Shown: positions 20,286 through 28,650 of the stretch, piece after piece
Numbering within the stretch: the stretch's first letter is position 1
How the letters are laid out: every line of letters begins with the position of its first letter
From: Treponema sp.
Lineage (GTDB): Bacteria; Spirochaetota; Spirochaetia; Treponematales; Breznakiellaceae
Length of the DNA: 64,000 nt
Assembly: GCA_031265435.1 (NCBI GenBank)
Contig: JAISCR010000066.1
Span: 1-64,000 of the forward strand
Direction: 5' to 3'
Made by a program: the position numbers and the translations under genes
The notes under the pieces: model-generated
The model's database searches: none
Told to the model about the DNA's origin: nothing
Seen by the model: only the letters and a program-made list of their open reading frames with translations

Positions 20286-21323
20286 TCAGGTACTCTGCCT
20301 TAAAAGCAGTTCCCCGGGAAAAATTACCTTGTCCTGGGTTGCCTTGCACTGAAGCTTGTCAATGATGATCTGCGCGGCGGCGGCCCCCAGCTTCGCGATG
20401 GGCTGGGCAATAGTGCTTAAAGCTGGTTCTACCAGTTCACACAAGGAAATATTGTCAAAACCAATAAGTGCCATATCATCGGGGATCTTTACACCCAGCT
20501 TTTTCAGTTCCCGCATACAGCCTATGCTTAGAATATCAAATCCGGCCGCAATCGCGTCCGGCGGATTGGGAAGCGAAGCGAAATATGCGCCGCCGGCGGC
20601 ACCTATTTTCATGTGATCTATGTCTCCCAGTATTGCCGGATCGGGCTGGTAGATCAGTTCTTCTTCCACCGGAAGGCCGCAGTTTTTAAGGCCCTTGAGA
20701 TAACCCCGGAAACGGTTTTCTATTACGCTGATCTTGGGTACCATTTTGATATAACCGATGCGCCGGCGGCCCTGGCGGTACAGATATGTTACGGCCTCGC
20801 AGGTACTGTCGCGGCCCTCGGTAACCATATAAGAAAGGTCATCCCCTTTCCTGAACACATTATCCATAAAAACGATCGGCGTCCGGGCCGTCATTTCTGT
20901 AAGGGTATTAATATTTTCCCGGCTGATGTTGTAGGTATTGTAGATAATTCCGTCGATTTTGCGGCCCACCAGTTTATTGATATAGCGGTATTCTTCTTCG
21001 ATCCGGCGGTCGGTGTTGCAGATAATGACCATGTATCCTGATTTTAGCGCCACCGATTCAACTCCCCTGAACAGCTCCGAGTAAAACACGTTGCTGAAAT
21101 CCGGTACAAGCATGGCGATGGTTTTAGTTCTTCCGGTTCTTATCCCCTGGGCAAAGTAGCTTGGCGTATAGTCCAGCTTCCTTATCGCCTTTAGAACCGC
21201 GTCTTTTATCTCCGGTTTAACATCATCCGGCTGATTCAACACCCTGGATACGGTGGACTTTGAAACCCCCGCCATCTTCGCGACATCAAAAATTGTAGAC
21301 AAACCATTTTCCTTGACAGGCAT
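20286..21323 (-). CDS. LacI family transcriptional regulator
   Basis: N-terminal HTH STIFDVAKMAGVSKSTVSRVLNQPDDVKPEIKDAVLKAIRKLDYTPS. Confidence 0.96.
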   Translation of the reverse strand: MPVKENGLSTIFDVAKMAGVSKSTVSRVLNQPDDVKPEIKDAVLKAIRKLDYTPSYFAQGIRTGRTKTIAMLVPDFSNVFYSELFRGVESVALKSGYMVIICNTDRRIEEEYRYINKLVGRKIDGIIYNTYNISRENINTLTEMTARTPIVFMDNVFRKGDDLSYMVTEGRDSTCEAVTYLYRQGRRRIGYIKMVPKISVIENRFRGYLKGLKNCGLPVEEELIYQPDPAILGDIDHMKIGAAGGAYFASLPNPPDAIAAGFDILSIGCMRELKKLGVKIPDDMALIGFDNISLCELVEPALSTIAQPIAKLGAAAAQIIIDKLQCKATQDKVIFPGELLLRQST

Positions 21324-21336
21324 ACAAGTCCTTTCT

Positions 21337-21361
21337 GGGAACGTTCCCTAGGAACGTTCCC
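21337..21361. promoter_or_regulatory. Tandem LacI-family operator candidates upstream of the LacI gene
   Basis: GGGAACGTTCCC (perfect palindrome, 21337-21348), TA, then GGAACGTTCC (21351-21360); lies about 14 nt from the LacI start codon. Confidence 0.85.
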
Positions 21362-21499
21362 AGAATCATTGTAAAATCGGTCTTTAGGTATTGTCAAGCA
21401 TTTTTTTTAAAAAAAACGCAGTCAGACATTGATTTTCAAGTCTCGTATCGATAATGACATAGCGTCCCCTGGGACGGGAAACCGCATAAACATACAGGA

Positions 21500-21660
21500 A
21501 ACTATAGGAAAGGCCCGGAAACAACCGGCAAATGAGCCAAAGTGACGGGCTCAAAAGAACGATGCGGACAAACCCCACAGGTGATTTGAGGCTTCTTACA
21601 GACCGTTCCCCATTCGTTAAGCCAAAAGGATATGGACTTTTCTGTTGATGACACGCTGCC
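21500..21660 (-). pseudogene. Decayed fragment of a TOTE-type archaeo-eukaryotic primase protein
   Basis: Minus-strand translation of 21520-21652 gives SSTEKSISFWLNEWGTVCKKPQITCGVCPHRSFEPVTLAHLPVV, matching the remembered NEWxxGxCxKPxxxCxxCxNRxFxPLTxxxxxxHL motif; no intact ORF around it. Confidence 0.5.
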
Positions 21661-21782
21661 GCTGCCACCTCCTGAACGCTCTGCTTCTTTTCACCGGAAA
21701 TGCCTCCCTGACAAGTCCGCAGCCTGCAAGAGGGCAAGGAGTTTCTCTCTTACAGGCCGCACATCTGTGGCATTAACTTTGC

Positions 21783-22217
21783 TCAGGTATCCTTCTTCTT
21801 TTCTTTCAATATATTGAGCAAATCATTCAGTTCTTCCGCATCGTCTTTCCTGGCTTGCTCAAAAGTCCTGGTCGCGTAATATTCCTCCAAATCAATTCCG
21901 GTATCGTCCAGTACCGAAATATCACGGGGATTAATTTCAAGGACACGGGTGATATATGAGTAGAGATCAAAATTTGCCATTCCTGTTTCAAACAAGATCG
22001 ATTCTTCGGATTGCTGTATACCCCAGCCTCCATCGTTGAATTCCCAGAAATCATCCCTGCAACCCGGACAACGGGTGCTTGCGGTTTTACACTTCTCCAG
22101 TTTACCGCAGTTTACAAAATCCTTTATCTGTTGAAGTTTATCATTGGTCAGGATTTCCCGCTTAATGACAAAACTGCACGAAGAAGAATTTGAAACAAAA
22201 CCGAGCCTTACTTTCAT
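21783..22217 (-). CDS. Small GFVSNSSSxSFV-motif protein of unknown function
   Basis: MKVRLGFVSNSSSCSFVIKREIL plus Cys motifs CGKLEKCKTASTRCPGC; ATGA overlap with upstream radical-SAM gene. Confidence 0.8.
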   Translation of the reverse strand: MKVRLGFVSNSSSCSFVIKREILTNDKLQQIKDFVNCGKLEKCKTASTRCPGCRDDFWEFNDGGWGIQQSEESILFETGMANFDLYSYITRVLEINPRDISVLDDTGIDLEEYYATRTFEQARKDDAEELNDLLNILKEKKKDT

Positions 22218-23266
22218 ATATTTCCCTGCGAATCAAGCATGAACACCGGACATTCGCCGCCTTTAGTATACAGCCTCATACGTCCTTCTTCAAACTTCGT
22301 GCCATTCCAAATATCCCCGATAAAATCTGAGGATAATACGTCAATTCCTTCTTCCCAGCCCGGTTCTCCCTCGCAAAACGAACAGGGAAAACAGCGGCCT
22401 TCGACGTTTATATATACCGAAAAACGTCCGAAAGATTCACAGCCTTCGGCTATCATAAGCAATTTTTCCCTGTCGGACAAGTCTTCAATAGCCTTGGAGA
22501 ATTTTGGAAAGGAACAGGAATCAAACCCGATATTGATATTCATGGACAAGGCTGTTCTGATTAGTTTGCTGAATTGATCAACAGACAGTTGTTCAAACTT
22601 ATTATTCATGGCCCTCCCTTTAGGCTTCAGGGACAGAAAAACGATGGCATGCATACATTTAAGACGCGGATCTTCTTTAATATCACGCAAAACAGTGAAC
22701 GCGTTTTCATACGTTTCCCGGGAAATGACATAATGGATATTCACCTGCTTCATTCCCCGATCGGTGAGGCGTTTTACATTATCATAACACATGCCGTTTC
22801 CCTTATCGGAACTGAGGAAATGATTACTCACGGCACATGCTCCAAAATTATCAGCTATCCTGTCCATCGTTTTTTCTGATGCATTGGCGATAGTGCCGTT
22901 GGGAACGATATTCCGTTCCCGGAGCCAGGTACACATATCCCAAATTGCAGGGTTTTCTTCACCGGTTGCACCCAAGCCAAAAGCTGCCTGGGTGAGCTGA
23001 TTATTTACATCGATTTTTTCTATTATTGTTTTAAATGTTGATAAGGACATATTCCGTCCATGTTCTGTATTGCTTTTGTAACAGTAGGGGCAAAGCTTGC
23101 CGGCAACGCCCTCACAGATAGTACTTATCTCAATATCCGCGATTTCAGGCCCAAAGGGTGAACGCTCGGGATTTTCGCCAAAGTTTCGACCCCAGCGGGC
23201 AAAGAAGCCTGTTTTACGATTAAAACGATAGTTGTATTCCGGTGATTTGAAAGATTTCCAGTCCAT
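22214..23266 (-). CDS. Radical-SAM-like protein with atypical Cys spacing
   Basis: ISTICEGVAGKLCPYCYKSNTEHGRNMSLSTFKTII (CX7CX2C) and C-terminal GRCFPCSFCEGEPGW; overall TIM-barrel/SPASM-like pattern. Confidence 0.75.
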   Translation of the reverse strand: MDWKSFKSPEYNYRFNRKTGFFARWGRNFGENPERSPFGPEIADIEISTICEGVAGKLCPYCYKSNTEHGRNMSLSTFKTIIEKIDVNNQLTQAAFGLGATGEENPAIWDMCTWLRERNIVPNGTIANASEKTMDRIADNFGACAVSNHFLSSDKGNGMCYDNVKRLTDRGMKQVNIHYVISRETYENAFTVLRDIKEDPRLKCMHAIVFLSLKPKGRAMNNKFEQLSVDQFSKLIRTALSMNINIGFDSCSFPKFSKAIEDLSDREKLLMIAEGCESFGRFSVYINVEGRCFPCSFCEGEPGWEEGIDVLSSDFIGDIWNGTKFEEGRMRLYTKGGECPVFMLDSQGNI

Positions 23267-23358
23267 ACTTGTTTCAGTTAGGAATAAGGTATTGGTTTTC
23301 GAATTATCAAAATGTTCATTCCTTTCACTTATAATATCGATTTAATTATATCACCCTT

Positions 23359-23503
23359 CCTGGGGGAGTCGCCTTCCAGCCCCCAGCATCCTGCTTCGGG
23401 CTTCCAGGCCGCCTTCGCGCTCCCGGCGCATCCATGCGCCGCCCTTGATGTGGCAAGGCTACGCCTTGACATGGTTCCAGGATCGCTCCGGTTCGACTCC
23501 CCC
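23359..23503. repeat. GC-rich structured intergenic element bounded by a 10-bp inverted repeat
   Basis: GGGGGAGTCG (23362-23371) and CGACTCCCCC (23494-23503); internal stem-loops GGCGCATccATGCGCC and CAAGGCtacGCCTTG; 13 nt at 23359-23371 duplicate the tRNA-Glu 3' end. Confidence 0.6.
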
Positions 23504-23549
23504 TAAAGCAATCAAGCTATGGAGTTTTACCTTTGGTAAAACTCCAAAA

Positions 23550-23575
23550 GAAAAACCGCCCGCAGGCGGTTTTTC
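23550..23575 (-). terminator. Terminator downstream of tRNA-Glu
   Basis: AAAAACCGCC-cgca-GGCGGTTTTT, symmetric hairpin with A and T runs. Confidence 0.85.
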
Positions 23576-23578
23576 TTC

Positions 23579-23650
23579 CATCTCCTGGGGGAGTCGAACC
23601 CCCGTTGTCGGGATGAAAACCCGATGTCCTAACCACTAGACGAAGGAGAC
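23579..23650 (-). tRNA. tRNA-Glu (anticodon TTC)
   Basis: GTCTCCTTCGTCTAGTGGTTAGGACATCGGGTTTTCATCCCGACAACGGGGGTTCGACTCCCCCAGGAGATG folds as a cloverleaf; anticodon loop TTTTCAT; CCA not encoded. Confidence 0.96.
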
Positions 23651-23807
23651 AGGCATTGAAACCCGTCAAAACCTGTTTTGATACAGGAAACACGGTTTCA
23701 ATAGGATATACTCAGGACGATAGCAATTTATGGCTTTATTGTCAATATAAGGGCGGTATTTCAAAATCCGGTATTCTGAAAAATCTCTTTTTAGTTCCCT
23801 CTGAGGC

Positions 23808-23838
23808 AAAAAAAAGACAGCCGCCGGGCTGCCTTTTT
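23808..23838 (-). terminator. Terminator downstream of the HEAT-repeat gene
   Basis: Minus strand GGCAGCC-cggc-GGCTGTC followed by TTTTTTTT. Confidence 0.75.
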
Positions 23839-23856
23839 CGTGCAGGCCGCCGAAAG

Positions 23857-24573
23857 CTACTGACCCGAGGTAATACCCGCTTTCCGCATATCCCTCAGAA
23901 CCGCCTTGGCCTTTTCTTTTACCGGGGTAATATAGTTCCCTTCCGTGATGCGGATTAGGGTACGTACCGCGGAGGAATCCTTGAGGATGCCCTTTTCGGC
24001 AAGAGTTGCATAGGCATCAACTACCGAAAGAGCGAGAAGGTTATCGGGATTAAGGACATCAAAGCGGGTTGCCACCCATGAGATCGCGTTTATCGTTTCG
24101 TCGTTGTCGTTAATGCCGATTTTGGCCAGTGATTTGACCGCTTCGGTGAGCACCATGGGTTCGGGATCCGCCATGACTATCTTGATTAGGGTGTCCTTTG
24201 CTTCCGGAGTACCCAGATCTCCGAGATAGGTGGCGGCTTTTGTTCTTACATCAGGATAATTATTGACCAGACGGCCGTTTAGGCGGGCTTTATTCATGAC
24301 GCCTTCCATAACCAGATAATCGAGAGCCTGACGTACTTCTTCACCCTTATTTCCCCGGTCAATGGCATCGCTGATGTATTCCAAAGCGACCATTTTTTGA
24401 TCCCTTCCCTCGGCCCGGCTTGTTTCCCGAATAATCATCATTTCCACGGATTCCTGCAGGTAAGATTCCTCAACCGACATTTCATCGTTTCTGGTATTCG
24501 AATTTTGAGCCGTCACCGGTAAAGAAACTGCCGCTACGGCAATCAGGATCAGAAAATACTTTAAACTACTCAT
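23857..24573 (-). CDS. Secreted HEAT-repeat-like protein
   Basis: Signal peptide then repeats such as PDVRTKAATYLGDLGTPEAKDTLIKIVMADPEPMVLTEAVKSLAKIGIND. Confidence 0.75.
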   Translation of the reverse strand: MSSLKYFLILIAVAAVSLPVTAQNSNTRNDEMSVEESYLQESVEMMIIRETSRAEGRDQKMVALEYISDAIDRGNKGEEVRQALDYLVMEGVMNKARLNGRLVNNYPDVRTKAATYLGDLGTPEAKDTLIKIVMADPEPMVLTEAVKSLAKIGINDNDETINAISWVATRFDVLNPDNLLALSVVDAYATLAEKGILKDSSAVRTLIRITEGNYITPVKEKAKAVLRDMRKAGITSGQ

Positions 24574-24592
24574 ACTTGCTCCTTCATAAATT

Positions 24593-25159
24593 TCAATTGA
24601 TTATCTTCCATCCATCATCAGCACGTTCAAGGTCATAGATACGAAGCCTCCGGCCCTTGGCGTCTATTGTATAGGCTTTTACCCTGCTGGGGCTTACAAA
24701 ATCGATGTCATCAACCCGGTCATTGGCCCTGGAAGGCACTACCACATAAAGAAAATAGTCCTGGGCGGTATTAAGAACAATCTTCTGGGTTTTCATCCTG
24801 GCAGTCTGGGAAACCTGGGCCAGATATTCCCTGGAACTCTTTTCCGCAAAGTACTCCTCTCCCAGATTGGAAACCCAGCCCTGGTAGTCCTTGGCCCTGA
24901 TAATCCCGTTGAGGCTGGCAATATAATGCTGGACATCAGATTTTGTCGTTTCTCTGGCCTCCTCGGAGATAGTGCTGGGATCAAATTCCGGTGCCAGCAC
25001 AGGAGCTTCGGTAACCACTTCAAGATCCGGCTCCTCTTCGTATGAAGGCTCTTCGGACTGAACCGCGGGAGTTATTGTTTCGACAGCCTGAGGCTGAGGT
25101 TCCGACGTACAGGCAAAAAAAATTGCCGTCACAGATAATAAAACAACCATCCTTTTCAT
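24593..25159 (-). CDS. Putative lipoprotein of unknown function
   Basis: MKRMVVLLSVTAIFFACTSEPQ (lipobox-like FFAC). Confidence 0.7.
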   Translation of the reverse strand: MKRMVVLLSVTAIFFACTSEPQPQAVETITPAVQSEEPSYEEEPDLEVVTEAPVLAPEFDPSTISEEARETTKSDVQHYIASLNGIIRAKDYQGWVSNLGEEYFAEKSSREYLAQVSQTARMKTQKIVLNTAQDYFLYVVVPSRANDRVDDIDFVSPSRVKAYTIDAKGRRLRIYDLERADDGWKIIN

Positions 25160-25468
25160 TGTTATATATTACCCGCATTTTCTTTTTCAGTCAAATACCC
25201 GGACAGACTTTTCTCTCTGTCAGGCTATTGTGACTCCCATACTCTATTATCGATCTTTTCAACGGAAATTACCATAAAGATGCCTAAATTTGTTTGCAAA
25301 CCTGGCTCCGGCCTGTGAATTTGTCTGTTTTAAGGCAGTTTTACCGTTTGAAGGAGGCCCGAAGGGCTTGACCGCGCGGCTGTTTGTTTCTATGGTATGT
25401 GCATATCTCCCTTTGGCCGGAGCGCGTAAGGAAGATGGTTAAATACGCCGCAAGGAGGCGGCTCATGC

Positions 25469-25957
25469 ATGCAGAAAGCGGCCTTTCCCGGATCTTTTGA
25501 TCCCTGTACCATGGGGCACCTTAATATCATCCGCCGGGCTTCGCTTATGTTCGATGAACTGGTCGTGGTCGTGGCGGAAAATCGTCAAAAAAGGTATCTT
25601 TTTTCCGCTTCCGAGCGGGTAAACATGATTCAGGAGATGATCGGGGATCTGCCGAATGTAACCGTAGTGGTCTGGGATTCCCTGATCGTCGATTTTCTCC
25701 ATAGAGAAGGTATCAGAATCCTTGTTCGGGGGGTTCGGGGGATGGAAGATTTTTCCTATGAATTTGAACTCTCAATGATGAATAAGGCTCTTGACCGGAA
25801 GATTGAGACTATCTTTATGACCACAGACCCGGAATACTTCGTGCTCCGGTCTTCTTCCATCAAGGAACTGGCTTCTTTCAATGGCAATATTTCCGGCATG
25901 GTTCCCCCCCTGGTGGCGGAAGCTCTAAAAAAGAAATATGGCCGGGATTTATCTTGA
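25469..25957 (+). CDS. coaD: Phosphopantetheine adenylyltransferase
   Basis: AAFPGSFDPCTMGHLNIIRRA; ILVRGVRGMEDFSYEFELSMMNK; SSSIKELASFNGNISGMVPP. Confidence 0.97.
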   Translation: MQKAAFPGSFDPCTMGHLNIIRRASLMFDELVVVVAENRQKRYLFSASERVNMIQEMIGDLPNVTVVVWDSLIVDFLHREGIRILVRGVRGMEDFSYEFELSMMNKALDRKIETIFMTTDPEYFVLRSSSIKELASFNGNISGMVPPLVAEALKKKYGRDLS

Positions 25958-26006
25958 CATTTTTATGCATTTCTGTTATTTTCAATTATTATTGAGAGGT
26001 AGATAA

Positions 26007-26198
26007 ATGGCTGTACCCAGATACAAAACATCGAAAGCAAGGACGAGCCGCCGGCAGTCGATTAACATGAAGCTTTCAGGGCCTACTCTGGTTGAGTGCC
26101 CGAGCTGCGGTAACATGGTCTTGTTACACAGGGCTTGTCCCCGCTGCGGTTTTTACCGCGGCAAACAGGTTATTGCACCTGAATCAAAGGCTAAATAG
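26007..26198 (+). CDS. rpmF: 50S ribosomal protein L32
   Basis: MAVPRYKTSKARTSRRQSINMKL ... CPSCGNMVLLHRACPRCGFYRGKQV. Confidence 0.96.
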   Translation: MAVPRYKTSKARTSRRQSINMKLSGPTLVECPSCGNMVLLHRACPRCGFYRGKQVIAPESKAK

Positions 26199-26226
26199 AG
26201 TCTGTCCATAATGCAGACACTAAATA
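26193..26226 (+). repeat. Dispersed short repeat, copy A (internally deleted relative to copy C)
   Basis: AAATAGAGTCTGTCCATAA-tgc-AGACACTAAATA; shares 19 nt and 12 nt with the reverse complement of 63392-63441. Confidence 0.7.
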
Positions 26227-26250
26227 GCTGAATACAAAGAGGAATTTGAG

Positions 26251-26487
26251 ATGGACGAGTTGTTTGAAAAAATGAAGAAGCTGATCGCCGATAAACTTGA
26301 GGTGGATGAAAGCAAGATCACCATGGAAGCCTCTTTCCGTCAGGATCTCGGTGCCGACAGTTTGGATACCTATGAGTTGGTCTATGCCATTGAAGAAGAA
26401 ATGGGCATCTCTATTCCCGATGAGAAGGCCAACGAATTCGAAACTGTCAAAGACGCTTACGAGTACATAAAATCTCAGCAGAAGTAG
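26251..26487 (+). CDS. acpP: Acyl carrier protein
   Basis: GADSLDTYELVYAIEEEMGISIPDEKA with the DSL phosphopantetheine site. Confidence 0.97.
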   Translation: MDELFEKMKKLIADKLEVDESKITMEASFRQDLGADSLDTYELVYAIEEEMGISIPDEKANEFETVKDAYEYIKSQQK

Positions 26488-26495
26488 CTCTTTAA

Positions 26496-27251
26496 TTGCT
26501 TTCGGACCGGAAAAAGGCATTAATGGCCTTTCAGAAGGCCGCGGGAATCAAATTCAAAAATCCGGAACTTCTCAATCTTGCCTTTGTACACAGATCTGTG
26601 TCCAATGAGGCGGGAGGGGTTTCGGGTGTGGGCCTTCCGTCTGCCGAATTTCTTCCCGGTCCCAGGCTTAACAATGAGCGGCTGGAATTTCTGGGAGATT
26701 CGATCCTGGGCGCCATTACCGCCACGCTTCTCTACAGTGATTTTTCAGATAAAAATGAGGGCGACCTTGCCAAGATAAAGGCTGTGGTGGTTTCCGAAGA
26801 GGCTCTTTCCGGTATTGCCAGGGAACTCCAGATAGACAGCCTCCTCCTCCTCGGCAAGGGTGAGGATCGTTCGGGCGGCAGGGGGAAAAAGGCCATCCTG
26901 GCCGATGCTTTCGAGGCCCTTATCGGCGCCCTATACCTTGATTCAGGCTACAGGGCGGCAAGCATCTTCGTAAGCCCCCATATACGCGCCGAGATTCGCC
27001 GGGTTCTGGAGAAGAACTACTACCGGGACTACAAATCCCTCCTGCAGGAATTATGCCAGCATGAGTTCCATTCGTATCCTGAGTATCGCATGGTGAAGCG
27101 TTCAGGCCCGGAGCATGAGCGTTTCTTCTGGATGGAGGTAACCGTGCAGGGAAAAGTTTTTGGCCCCGGCATGGGGCGGAACAAGAAGAGTGCCGAGCAG
27201 GAGGCCGCCAGGATGGCATTTGAAGCGCTGGGCAATGAAAGCCCCGCTTAA
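26496..27251 (+). CDS. rnc: Ribonuclease III
   Basis: NERLEFLGDSILGAI, KAILADAFEALIGALYLDSGY, C-terminal dsRNA-binding domain; TTG start, alternative ATG at 26523. Confidence 0.95.
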   Translation: MLSDRKKALMAFQKAAGIKFKNPELLNLAFVHRSVSNEAGGVSGVGLPSAEFLPGPRLNNERLEFLGDSILGAITATLLYSDFSDKNEGDLAKIKAVVVSEEALSGIARELQIDSLLLLGKGEDRSGGRGKKAILADAFEALIGALYLDSGYRAASIFVSPHIRAEIRRVLEKNYYRDYKSLLQELCQHEFHSYPEYRMVKRSGPEHERFFWMEVTVQGKVFGPGMGRNKKSAEQEAARMAFEALGNESPA

Positions 27252-28627
27252 CCTTCATAACGCCGGTTGATTTTTAGGGCAATATCCAGCAGGGTTTCCC
27301 GGGTGTTACACTCAGGATCGTCCAGAACCGTTTCCAGAAGTTCATTGAGTATGATGCCCATGTGTTTCCCCGCGGGGATTCCCGCTTCCATAAGATCTTT
27401 TCCTTTTATCGCCAGATCCTTCAGGCTGAAGGCCCGGCCCGCGGTCAGGGCCGCGTCTACCCGGCTTAGCAGGGGCGCCAGGGCCGTTGAAGGCGCCGCA
27501 ATTCCGGTCATGCCGAAGCTGTCGGCCATCCTGAGTCTGAAAAGGTCTTCCAGGTATGTTTCTCCCACCCGAACGATGAAACGCCGTACCGCCGCGTCTG
27601 TCCAGGTATCGTCATAGTGGAACATGTGCTCCGCTGCAAGGTGGGCTGTTTCTTCGATTATCGTGTTGGGGTAGCGGAGACGGGTCAAAATCTTTTCCGT
27701 AAGCCGGGAAGATTCTTCTTCGTGGCGGTAAAAAGTCCACGCTCCGTCCTCTCCCATGCTGCGGGTAAGGGGCTTGCCAAGATCGTGGAACAACGCGGCA
27801 AGGCGCACCCGGTGGGGGAAGCCGTTTGCGGCCGCGTAATCCAGAGCCAGGAGGCTGTGATCCAGAACATCGAAGCGGTGATAGCCCTTCTGTTCAATAC
27901 CCCGGCAGTCTGCCAGTTCAGGGAGGATCAGGCGCAGAAGGCCGGTTTTTTCCATCAGTAAAAATGAGACGGAAGGCTTTCCGCCATACATGACGGTCTT
28001 GTCAATTTCATCCCTGATCCGCTCCATGGCTACCGCCGAACAGGTCGCAAGGGCCCCGGGAATCGCCGCCAGGCTTGCCTCATCAATGCCGAAGCCAAGC
28101 TGAGAGGCAAAACGGATCGCCCTGAGGGGACGGAGGCCGTCTTCGCCGAAACGTTCCGCGGGGTTCCCCACACAGCGGATAAGGCGGGCCCTGATGTCCC
28201 TTTCCCCGCCGAAGGGATCGACGATTTCCCCTCCGGGAAGCTTCAGGGCAATGGCGTTCATGGTAAAATCCCGGCGGGAGAGATCTTCTTCGATGCTGGG
28301 GGCAAATTCTACCTTCCCAGGATGCCTGCCGTCCCGGTAATCCGATTCCGTACGAAACGTGGTAACTTCAATCTCTTCTCCCTTAAAAAAAACGGTTACT
28401 GTCCCGTGTTTTATGCCTGTCGGAATCACAGCGCAGCGGGGCTTCCTGTTCCCGAACATGGCGATCACTTCCTCAGGCTTTGCGTCCGTCGCAAGATCCC
28501 AGTCCTGGGCCTTCTTTCCCAGGAAAAGATCCCGCACGGCGCCTCCCACAAGATACGCCTGTTTTCCCGAGCCGGTAAAAACAGCGGCAAAATCCCGGAG
28601 CCGGGGATGTATATCGATCCTTTTCAT
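27248..28627 (-). CDS. CCA tRNA nucleotidyltransferase / poly(A) polymerase family with HD domain
   Basis: AYLVGGAVRDLFLGKKAQDWDLATDAKPEEV; RRDFTMNAIALKLPGGEIVDPFGG; HD region LAALFHDLGKP. Confidence 0.93.
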   Translation of the reverse strand: MKRIDIHPRLRDFAAVFTGSGKQAYLVGGAVRDLFLGKKAQDWDLATDAKPEEVIAMFGNRKPRCAVIPTGIKHGTVTVFFKGEEIEVTTFRTESDYRDGRHPGKVEFAPSIEEDLSRRDFTMNAIALKLPGGEIVDPFGGERDIRARLIRCVGNPAERFGEDGLRPLRAIRFASQLGFGIDEASLAAIPGALATCSAVAMERIRDEIDKTVMYGGKPSVSFLLMEKTGLLRLILPELADCRGIEQKGYHRFDVLDHSLLALDYAAANGFPHRVRLAALFHDLGKPLTRSMGEDGAWTFYRHEEESSRLTEKILTRLRYPNTIIEETAHLAAEHMFHYDDTWTDAAVRRFIVRVGETYLEDLFRLRMADSFGMTGIAAPSTALAPLLSRVDAALTAGRAFSLKDLAIKGKDLMEAGIPAGKHMGIILNELLETVLDDPECNTRETLLDIALKINRRYEG

Positions 28628-28650
28628 TGTGATTACTATACTATACCTGC

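Noticed and set aside
21384-21737. 117 aa minus-strand ORF as an intact gene
   Set aside because: The recognisable TOTE-like motif is in a different frame of the same DNA, so the region reads as a decayed gene rather than this ORF.
23488-23503. Second tRNA T-arm (GGTTCGACTCCCCC, plus strand)
   Set aside because: No matching anticodon or D arm upstream; it pairs with GGGGGAGTCG as part of the inverted repeat instead.
23312-23506. 64 aa plus-strand ORF in the structured element near tRNA-Glu
   Set aside because: Sequence is better explained by inverted repeats and stem-loops; no SD or domain support.
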